Below, piece after piece: positions 21,704 through 29,072 of a DNA stretch of 29,072 nucleotides. Both the position numbers and the translations under genes were made by a program. Under the pieces are notes generated by a model that was given only the letters and a program-made list of their open reading frames with translations, was not told the DNA's origin and ran no database searches. The DNA is taken from contig ML986728.1 of the NCBI GenBank assembly GCA_010094045.1, positions 1 through 29,072 on the forward strand. The letters are read 5' to 3'. The DNA comes from Lojkania enalia (taxonomy: Eukaryota > Ascomycota > Dothideomycetes > Pleosporales). Position 1 is the first letter of the stretch. Each line of letters starts with the position of its first letter.

Positions 21704-21979
21704 ATATATTCTACTATTAAAGCGGCTAAACTATTAAAGCGGCTACTTTTTCTTAGTATTACAAATACTACGTACGAACTATAATAAATCTACAATACAA
21801 CCTTCTATTAATTTAATAAGAAGGTAGAATTGAGCTTACCTTATAGGCGTATAAATTAGGCCAGTTTAAAAGCGTATAATGCACTACTATAGCTTTGAAT
21901 ATAATATTAACAACTTTCTACTCGACTTTATAGAATCGCGTTTCGCTCTTATATACAACCAAATTACTAGAAGCTTATA
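21704..21979 (+). mobile_element. A3, 5' piece displaced by inversion: terminal repeat and psq HTH region
   Basis: Starts ATATATTCTACTATTAAAGC, the counterpart of the A3 3' terminal repeat at 11541. It carries the transposase start region (AGAAGGTAGAATT at about 21819-21831, psq-type HTH following) up to AGCTTATA at 21979, where B3 begins. It reads on the plus strand whereas the rest of A3 reads on the minus strand, which is explained by inversion of 20653-21979. Confidence 0.88.
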
Positions 21980-23851
21980 ATATATAGTATAAGCGAGCTA
22001 ATTACCTAAGCGAGCTGATTATAATATTAAGACCCTACTAAAATCACGATAATTATACTTTATAGTATTATACTACAACTAACAACTATAGAATTAATTT
22101 AAAAAGAAGCTAGAATATAGCTTACACTTTAAACTTTTTAATAAAACGTAATACTAACTATACGTCATGTTGTATTAATCTATAATATCTCCTAAAGTAT
22201 ACTTAGTATATAAAAGTAAGGAATAGCTCTATAACACGATTACCGGCCTAATTTAATAAAACTTAGTAAGACTAAGGAGTAGGTAATTATTTAGTATATA
22301 CTAGATCTGGATATAAGAGGATTTCCGCCGCAGCTTACTGCTATTTAAGATATAGCTAATTTACTACTAGCTGCACGCTCTACTAGCTAGGTTAAAAAGA
22401 ACTAGACAGAAAACTTTATTAAATATACGCCTGAGCTTAAGGTTAAATTTAATTAAAAGTACGACTATTTAAGAGCTAAATATAAGAATCTTAAGGTTAT
22501 AAGAGGCTGGTTCTACCTTATATAGAATATAAAGGCTAAGTATAGTATCGTTAATAAAGATATATACAACTTCGATGAATTAAGCTTTATAATAGACGTA
22601 ATATTAATAGAAGTAGTAGTTACTAGCTCTAAGAGACAGAATCGACTAAAGCAGCTCTAGCTAGATAATCGCGAGTAGACTACAGTTATCTAGAGTATTA
22701 ACGCGATAGGATAGGCGATACTACTTTTTATTATCTTTATAGGCACCTACTACCTCTCTATATAGTATAAAGAAGATAATATTCTACTAACCTGGGCTAT
22801 ATAGGTTACTGATAACGGCTGGACGATAAATAATATTAGTATTAAATAGTTAAAGCACTTTAACGTGTATATAAAGAATTGTACTATTAGTACGTATTAA
22901 TTGCTGATTCTCGACGGCTATAAAAGCTACGACTTACTTAAATTTAGGTAGCTCTATAAGGAAAAGAATATTATTACTCTCTATATACTTCTACATTTAT
23001 TATATCTATTGCAGCTACTAGATATAGGTTATTTCTCACCTTTAAAAACTGCGTATAGGTGCTAAGTCGAGCAGCTGATGTACGGTTATATTAACTATAT
23101 TACGAAAATCGAGTTCTTACTCTATTTTAAAGCAGCTTTTAACGTAGCAATTATAAAGAGTAATATCTTAAATAGCTTTTAAGGTGCTAGTCTAGTTCTA
23201 TTTAACCTAGATATAGTACTATTAAAGCTTAAAGTTTAACTGCGTATACTAATACCCTCTATAGTTAAAAATACCTCTTAGGAGTTAAAAATACTAAGTA
23301 ATCCTATTAAATTTAGGTCTTAATCTATATACGTTTAATTAAGAGTTTAAAAGTATCTAAATAGCTTATCTATTTTAATAGTAGAGGCGTTTAAATAATT
23401 TATAAAGGGTGCTGCGTATATAATATATAAAAATATACTATTACGCGCTTAGGTTACTAAGCTTTAAACAGCTAATAAGACTGCTATATAACGTCGATCG
23501 TATAAAAGAAAACGTATATAGAAGAAAGGTAATCTAATAATTAAAGAAGGCGCTCGATTAACTACTCTAAAAGATTTTAGCACTCGTACTAATAGGAAGA
23601 AGAGTAGAAAGAAGGCGCGCGTTAATAGAGACCAGCCAACTTAAAGGTGCTATAGGTAGTATAGCGAGGCTGGATATAACTCGCGGACGTGTAAAAATGA
23701 TGCTATAGATATAGAAGAATAGGCTACTATACTATATAGTACGATAGAATATAAGAAAGTACAATATTTTGCGAAAAGTAGTCGCGATTTTAGTGTGGTC
23801 TTAGCATTATAATTAGCTCGCTTAGATGATCAGCTTGCTTGTGCTATACGT
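21980..23851 (+). mobile_element. B3: complete pogo-like transposon, plus strand (1872 bp)
   Basis: Ends ATATATAGTATAAGCGAGC (left) and the complement of ACGTATAGCACAAGC (right), with TA at 21978-21979 and 23852-23853. Terminal inverted repeats extend about 68 bp (21980-22047 and 23784-23851) and contain two 17-bp-spaced units (TAAGCGAGCTRATTACC type). The left flank is A3 and the right flank is A4, the reverse pairing of B2. This is the best preserved transposon in the window. Confidence 0.94.
22070..23812 (+). pseudogene. B3 transposase, pogo/DDE_1, catalytic DDD intact but frame cut by stops
   Basis: Frame 2, 580 codons. The start is inferred at ATA 22070, which is ATA in all three B copies (from ATG); a later candidate at 22223 is ruled out because B2 has ACA there. 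psq HTH at about 22088-22215 (KEARI.LTL, YNIS.SIL); CENP-B/Tc5 HTH at about 22250-22330 (ILDLDIRGFPPQL); DDE_1 core with Asp at 22574 (NFDE), 22913 (LILDGYKSYD) and 23021 (LLDIGYFSPLK), 112 and 35 residues between them (DD35D). A CX2CX4HX4C knuckle lies at 23651-23689, where three ligands are now Tyr and the last Cys remains, followed by SRTC-type basic sequence. The stop TAA at 23810 lies in the right terminal repeat. Function would be TA-targeted cut-and-paste transposition. No indel; premature TAG/TAA codons at Gln/Trp/Arg sites make it inactive. Confidence 0.9.
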
Positions 23852-23974
23852 TACTTAAATTTTTTTCTTAATTAAAACTTATATAAAACTCTTTTAACTT
23901 ATTATCTATAATAATTTAATATAGGTTTATATAGCTTATTAAAGGGGCTAAATTAATACTATACTAGAATATAC
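23852..23974 (+). mobile_element. A4, 3' piece, cut off by G2
   Basis: After the TA at 23852-23853, CTTAAATTTTTTTC continues A4 from the CTAAATAATATA at 20653, matching A1 28688-28800 (ACTTATATAAAA, TTAATAC.ATA.TAGAATATACT). Homology to A1 ends at GAATATACT (23974), where G2 starts. About 400 bp of A4, including its 3' terminal repeat, are missing and should lie beyond G2, outside the window. Confidence 0.8.
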
Positions 23975-24300
23975 TGTTATAGTAATACCGCGACACCTCT
24001 ACACCTATACTATTCTTACTATAATACCTAAATTAGCTACTAGTAATAGCTATTAGCTGCTAGCTAGAATATAACTAACTTGTTATAACTATAATAGAGG
24101 AAGATTTTACTAACCTAGCTAGCCTATATAGTAGTATAGACCTAGCTTCTATAAAAATCTATATAATATAGATATTTCTATTTTTTACGTAACGTTTAAA
24201 TATTTATATATAGTATATAGTAATAGAGTTAACTACTTAAAGTACGATTAATTAACTATATATAAGCGTCTGTAATATTATATTATATTATCTACTATTA
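23975..24300 (+). repeat. Probable 5' LTR of gypsy element G2 (right boundary approximate)
   Basis: TGTTATAGTAATACCGCGAC begins exactly where homology of A4 to other A copies stops, and a gag frame starts some 335 bp later. This fits an LTR with a TG start; its tip differs from the G1 LTR. The end, near 24300, is a guess because no second LTR copy is in the window. Confidence 0.5.
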
Positions 24301-24309
24301 TATACTATA

Positions 24310-25515
24310 GATAAGAACGCGCTTATTAATATACTTAAAAAGATTTAAAGTAAACTAAACTCTTTATAGTAGAAGAATAAGATACTAGTAGAAGCTTTAG
24401 TAACCTAGAAGAACTACTATAAGTTAGACCTTAAAGTAATATAAAGAGAATTTAGTAGCTGCTAAATAGCTACCCCTCTACTAGCTACTAGTATATTAAT
24501 AGTAATAGAACTATTACCCGCCCTTAGCCTAACTTAGCCTATAATTCTAGCTTTTAAATAGATACCTATATTAACTTCTAATCTACCTAAAACTATATAT
24601 AACCTATATTTCTATTCTAACTACTTATCTAACTTTTTAATATTTTCTAGTAAACGTTTAGAGCTTTTATACTTTATTAGAAAGCTCTACTATAAACTAG
24701 AAGGAAATATTAACCGATACTTAACTGAACATATCTACTTTTTATATATTTATTCCTATCTAGAATAAGACCTAGTAATATTAGTTAACCTATTAATAGA
24801 TAAGAATATTAACTCTATAGACAGCTTAGTAGCCTTTTTAGAATCTACCTATAGCAACCGGAATAAGAAAACTATAGTATAGAGTAAGCTAGAAACTTTA
24901 AAATAAGGCTAAAGCAGGTTCTCTACTTATTTTACTAAATTCCAACATCTAATTATAGATACTAAACTAAATAAGACTAGATAAATTATATATCTCCAAT
25001 ATTCTCTCTTTAATAAGCTCTACTATACTATAATAGGTGTTATAATACCTAGCACCCTAAATAACTACGCTAACCTAATTTCTCTATATAATACTAACCT
25101 ATATTATCTATCTAACAACTACTATAAATAACTAAAGTATTATACTACTTACTAGAAGAACTTAAATATTATAAAACTCGATACTTTTAGCTATACGCCT
25201 ATAAGCTCTAATAAATAAGAAAGGTACTACTATAAAGAACGCTGTTATAAGTATAATAGTAAGAGATATATTTTACTAGAATACAACGCCTCTCTACTAT
25301 TAATCTATTAAGGGTTTTAGAATCCTACTATACCTTATAGGTTCTACTTTTAATCCTCTAACTAATTTTCTAACTAATTCTTAATATACTTATTATCTTA
25401 TAGATAAGACTATTATTCTTACTCCTAAACGTAGCTAGCTTTACTAATTAAAATATTACTAAAAGATCTATTTTAAAAGTAAGTTATTTTTAGAATTATA
25501 TTTATATTAAATCTC
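24310..25515 (+). pseudogene. gag: gag of gypsy element G2, with CCHC knuckle relic
   Basis: Frame 1 reads a retroviral-type capsid: a segment RLELLYFIRKLYYKLEGN at about 24658-24711, then NSIDSLVAFLESTYSNRNK at about 24812-24868, typical of gypsy gag. A zinc knuckle follows at 25243-25284 with CX2CX4HX4C spacing; the first Cys remains (TGT 25243), and the second Cys, the His and the last Cys are Tyr. Many stops, no evident frameshift. Downstream sequence heading toward protease is cut by A1 at 25520. The element is distinct from G1, whose gag differs in sequence. Confidence 0.85.
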
Positions 25516-25519
25516 TATA

Positions 25520-26836
25520 ATATATTCTACTATCGAAATAGTTAAACTATTAAAGCGGCTACTTTTTCTTAGTATTATAAACACTATATACAAACTATAA
25601 TAAATCTATAATATAACCTTCTATTAATTTAATAAGAAGGTAGAATTAAGCTTACTTTACAGGCGTATAAATTAGGCTAGTTTAAGAGTATATAACGCGC
25701 TGCTATAGTTTTTAATATATAATATTAATAACTTTCTACTCAACTTTATAGAATCGCGTTTCGCTCTTATATATAACCAAATTACTAGAAGCTTATAATA
25801 ACCAAAGAATAAATAATCGTATAATATGTTCTTAACCTTAATTTACAAGGATTTATACCCTAGCTATATAAGGTAGTAGATATAGTAGATAAACTATTAG
25901 GCGTATATAGTAGAATACTTATAGAAAAGAATTAGTCTAAATAATTTATAGCGTATATAATTAAGCTTAAAATAGCCTTTAATTAAGTAAAGGATTACTA
26001 AAAAAATAAAATAAGAGAATCTAGAGGTTATTAATACGTAGTTTAAACTTATATAAGATATAATTGTAAAATATAGTATATATAATAATAATATCTACAA
26101 CTTTAATAAGATAGGCTTTTAGATAGGTATTATTAGTACTATAAAGGTTATTATAGGTTTAGAATATTATATAAAGCTTACTCTTATATAGCTAGATAAT
26201 TACGAGTAGATTATAGTTATCTAGAGTATTTGCGCTACTATATATATAACCCTACTATTTATCATCTATAAAGAATGTGTCTATATCTTTATATAGTATA
26301 AAGAAGTAGGTATACTATATAATTGGAAAATTTCAGTCTCTAAAAACGGCTAGATAAATAATATATTTAGTTTTAAGTAGCTAAAGTACTTTAATAAATA
26401 TATAAAGATGTATTAAGTAGGGTTGTATAGGCTACTTATTTTAGACGGCTATAAAAGCTACCTTAACTAGGAATTTAAAAATTACTACCTTATATAAAAG
26501 ATTCTAATACTTTATATACCTTCTTATTTATTATATATACTTTAGCCTCTTAATATAGTTTACTTTTTACTATTAAAGCTAAAGTACTTATAATACGTAT
26601 AAGACTTAGTACACTAACACGTCTACTATATTAATAAAGAAGGCTTCCTTCTAGCTTTTAAAGACGCGTTTTTTAATATATTTATGTATAAGAACTATTA
26701 AAAGGCCTTTAAAGTAATAGAAATTATTCCTCTAAACGTATAGATTATATTAAATTACCTTAATATATAACTATATACCCTACTAGAACTACTTTTATAA
26801 GAAGACTTCTAATAGTTTAAAACTCTAAGTAATATA
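25520..26836 (+). mobile_element. A1, 5' piece: family-A pogo element inserted in G2 and interrupted by A2
   Basis: Starts ATATATTCTACTATCGAA after TA at 25518-25519. The transposase region includes the psq area (AGAAGGTAGAATT at about 25635), the CENP-B/Tc5 HTH (LNLNLQGFIP-like, about 25825-25860), catalytic position 1 at 26105 (AAT, Asn), position 2 at 26444 (GAC, Asp) and position 3 at 26552 (AAT, Asn), with spacing of 113 and 36 codons. It breaks at 26836 in CTAAGTAATATA, where A2 inserted. Confidence 0.9.
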
Positions 26837-26892
26837 ACGTAAAGTACTACCGAGCCGGCTATACCACCGAGCCGGCCACTTTTTCTTAGTAT
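26837..26892 (+). repeat. A2 left terminal inverted repeat with two 17-bp-spaced motifs
   Basis: ACCGAGCCGGC occurs at 26849-26859 and 26866-26876, a period of exactly 17 bp. The right end carries the same pair (as ACTAAGCCGGC and ACCGAACCGGC in reverse complement). CpG sites survive here. Confidence 0.9.
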
Positions 26893-26916
26893 AGCAACTT
26901 TTCCGTACGCAACGCT

Positions 26917-28602
26917 ATATCTTAATAACACAAAGCTAATCTATTTAATTAAGAAGGTAGAATTGAATTTACCCTTTAGGCCTATATCTTAGACTAATTT
27001 TAAAGCGTGCGACGCGCTGTAGCGGCTTTTAATATATAATACTAGCAGCTCTCTAACCGGCTTTATAGAATTACCTTTTAACCTTAAACTCAACTAAATT
27101 GTATAAAGCTTACAGCAACTGAAGAGTAGACAATTATACGATATATCTTTAACCTTAATTTACGAGGATTTGCACCGCAGCTTTATAAAGTAGTAGATAT
27201 AGTAGATAAACTATTACGTGCGCGGGGTAAAATATCTATAGGTAAGAACTAGCCTAAACGATTTATATCGCGTATAAATAAGCTTAAAATAGTTTTTAAT
27301 TAAGTAAAGGACTATTAGAGGATATTATAAGAAGATCTAGAAGTTATTAATACATAGTTTAAGCTTGTATAAGAGACGGTAGCTAAATACAGTATCTATA
27401 AAGATAATATCTATAACTTTAATAAGATAGGCTTCTAGATAAATATAATTAGCTCTATAAAAGTTGTTATAGGTTTAAAACGCCGTATAAAACCTACGCT
27501 TATTTAGCTAGGTAATTAGGAGTAGGTTATAGTAATCTAGAGCATCTATACTGCTAGATACGTAACTCTACTATTTATTATCTATAAAGGACGCGTCTAT
27601 ATCTTAATATGGTATAAGAAGACAGATATACCGTACGACTGGAAGCTCTTAGTTTCTGAGAATAGATAGACAAATAATAAGCTTAGTTTTAAGTAGTTAA
27701 AGTATTTTAACGCGTATATAAAGACGCGTTAGGTGGGGTTATATAGGCTACTTATTCTTAATAGCTATGAGAGCTATCTAAACTAGGATTTTAAGGATTA
27801 TTACCTCGTATGAAAGATCCTCATCCTCTATATACTAGTATATTCATTATATATCCTACAGCTACTTAATATAGTATACTTCTTACTATTAAAACTAAAG
27901 TACTTCTAGCGCGTATAAGACTTAGTATGCCGATACGTCTACTATATTAATAAGGAAGGCTTTCTACCAGCCTTTAGAGACGCGTTTTTTAATATATTTA
28001 CGTACGAGAACTATAAAAAGGCCTTTAAAGCATCTAGACTAGTTCCTATTAATATATAGGTTATTCTTAAGCGCTTTAAAATCCGGTTATATATACTATT
28101 AGAGGTACTTCTACTAGAAACACTATAGCAGTTAAAAATACTAAACAATATATAAGAATTCGGGTTACAATTAACTCTCGTATAGAGGTCCTTCGTACAA
28201 TTATTAAAAGAAGCTAAAGAAGGCTTCTTACAGCTAATAAAAGGAGCTGAATTAATGCTGTATTAAAACGCTCTTATAAGCTATTAGATTACAGAGCTTG
28301 AAGAGTAATTAGAGGTTATAATAAAGTATAAAACATATAAACGGAAGCAAATCTAGTATAGTAGTATAATAGAGTATAGTAAGGGAGCTTCGTATAGAGC
28401 TGCTAAGACATCTATAGCTCCTCAGCGATCTAAGAAGGCTCGTAGTAGTAGTAGTAAGGAACCAGCTTAACCTGGTTAACAGTACTATAGGAACTATAGA
28501 AAGACTAGGTATAACGCTCGTACGTGCTAAAAAGATATAGAAGCTTCTTCTAAATCTAGTCCAAGTATCTTATACGCAGGTTCTCTTATAGATAGCGAGT
28601 AA
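26917..28602 (+). pseudogene. A2 transposase: psq and CENP-B/Tc5 HTH, DDE_1 core, zinc knuckle; all catalytic Asp lost
   Basis: Frame 1 with no frameshift. The start is inferred at ATA 26917 (from ATG; ISQQHKANLF with Gln codons now stops). psq HTH at about 26953-27062 (EGRIEFTL, AVAAFNI), Tc5/CENP-B HTH at about 27106-27180 (LTATEE, LNLRGFAPQL), DDE_1 core with positions 27421, 27760 and 27868, all AAT or Asn, at 113- and 36-codon intervals. A C-terminal zinc knuckle keeps its last Cys (28525) within YNARTCKKD. The Ser/Lys/Arg-rich stretch at about 28410-28460 precedes it. The end is uncertain: the TAA at 28600 may replace a Gln. Dead through stops and missense changes. Confidence 0.87.
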
Positions 28603-28629
28603 ATTAAGGTCTTATACATAGTGTTAGTA

Positions 28630-28685
28630 GTGCTAAGAAAAAGTAGCCGGTTCGGTAGTATAGCCGGCTTAGTAGTACTTTACGT
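28630..28685 (-). repeat. A2 right terminal inverted repeat
   Basis: Reverse complement begins ACGTAAAGTACTACTAAGCC and matches the left repeat through CTTTTTCTTAG, with only transitions as differences over that span. Confidence 0.9.
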
Positions 28686-29072
28686 TATATAAATTTAGGT
28701 TATAATTAATACTTATATAAAAGTCCTTTATATAATTACTAAAAGAGGTGTAAGAAGGATTCTTATAGCTTATAAAAGGTGCTAAGTTAATATTATATTA
28801 GAATATACTTCTTTAAACTCGCAATTCTAAGCTTAAAAGATAATTAGAAGAAGTAACTAAGCGTAAAACGTATAAAAGAAAGTATATTTAGTATAGTAGT
28901 ATAGTATTATATAGTAAGGGATCTTTATATATAGCTACTAAAGTATCTATAGGCTCTCAGCCCTTTAAGAAGACTTATAGTACTGATATTTAAGAAAGGG
29001 CTTAACCAGCTTAACGCTACTATAGTAACTATAGTAAGACTAAATATAACGCTTATACGTGCTAAAGGGATA
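28686..29072 (+). mobile_element. A1, 3' piece, running off the window
   Basis: Resumes TATAAATTTAGGTTATAATT after A2 and follows the A3 C-terminal sequence in register: the linker, a Lys/Arg-rich stretch at about 28860-28890, a Ser-rich part, and the start of the knuckle relic ending ACGTGC at about 29056-29061. Roughly 140 bp with the 3' terminal repeat are expected beyond the window. Confidence 0.88.

Larger units (their letters stand above)
26837..28685 (+). mobile_element. A2: complete family-A pogo element (1849 bp) nested in A1
   Basis: Terminal repeats of about 56 bp (26837-26892 and 28630-28685) begin ACGTAAAGTACTAC and still keep GC-rich sequence. TA flanks at 26835-26836 and 28686-28687. 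Removing A2 and one TA rejoins A1 in register with A3 (CTAAGTAATATATAAATTTAGG against CTAAGTAATATATATTAATTTAGG). Confidence 0.94.

Noticed and set aside
21800..21825. Near-perfect hairpin ACCTTCTATT...AATAAGAAGGT in the A3 5' piece (also 25616-25641 in A1)
   Set aside because: It lies at the start of the transposase coding region, where AGAAGGTAGAATT encodes the conserved EGRIE. A structural role is possible but A2 lacks the left arm.
22223..22240. ATA GCT CTA as the transposase start of B3
   Set aside because: B2 has ACA at this codon, so it was not ATG, and psq HTH sequence continues in frame upstream to 22070.
1..29072. Reassigned stop codons (alternative genetic code) as the reason for ubiquitous TAA/TAG in conserved frames
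   Set aside because: Catalytic Asp are also changed to Asn, zinc Cys and His to Tyr, and starts to ATA. Stop reassignment cannot explain these, whereas C:G-to-T:A mutation explains all of them.
1..29072. Mitochondrial or AT-rich bacterial origin because of base composition
   Set aside because: LTR retrotransposons with chromodomain, pogo-like transposons and the RIP pattern point to the nuclear genome of a filamentous ascomycete.

Overview
The window looks like a gene-free, transposon-dense block from a filamentous ascomycete (Pezizomycotina) that has been heavily mutated by repeat-induced point mutation (RIP). The DNA is visibly AT-rich and dominated by TpA, while CpA and TpG are scarce. 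Nearly every reading frame is cut by TAA/TAG, and conserved residues have changed in the directions C:G-to-T:A transitions predict: Asp to Asn, Cys and His to Tyr, Trp and Gln to stop. The species cannot be named from this sequence. I see no intact cellular gene, tRNA, rRNA or CRISPR array. The longest open frame (15242-15529, 95 codons) is a piece of a dead copia polyprotein.

Almost all of the window resolves into nested mobile elements. (i) 1-5932 is the 3' part of a chromodomain Ty3/gypsy retrotransposon (G1) ending in a 279-bp LTR. (ii) G1 sits in a broken Tc1/pogo-like element (Cprime), which also holds a complete pogo copy C (6073-7922) and a complete pogo copy B1 (8008-9896, minus strand). 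(iii) 10868-10989 is a scrap of a family-A pogo element (A5, minus) that received A4 (plus, starts 10990). A4 received A3 (minus, starts 11541). A3 received a complete Ty1/copia element with two 206-bp LTRs (12375-18038) and the B2 copy (18781-20652). (iv) A4 also carries a 279-bp solo LTR of the G1 family (21359-21637, 5-bp duplication TAATT) and the B3 copy (21980-23851). (v) From 23975 a second gypsy element (G2) with a decayed gag is interrupted by A1 (from 25520), which itself holds a complete A2 copy (26837-28685). A1 runs off the right edge.

The most notable structural result is that B2 and B3, inverted copies of the same transposon, have exchanged flanks. The 1327-bp block 20653-21979 lying between them is inverted, which is the product expected from recombination between inverted repeats. 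Flipping it back restores both host elements, A3 and A4, at base resolution.

Other points of interest: three of the TA target sites used by pogo-type elements correspond to TG, CA or CG in sister copies, suggesting that RIP manufactured the insertion sites. All three pogo families (A, B, C) carry a sub-terminal motif repeated at exactly 17-bp spacing in their inverted repeats, and B1 has gained a third unit, which exactly accounts for its extra 17 bp. Transposase and polyprotein frames are unbroken by indels over 1.5-4.8 kb, so they are dead almost purely through point mutation.
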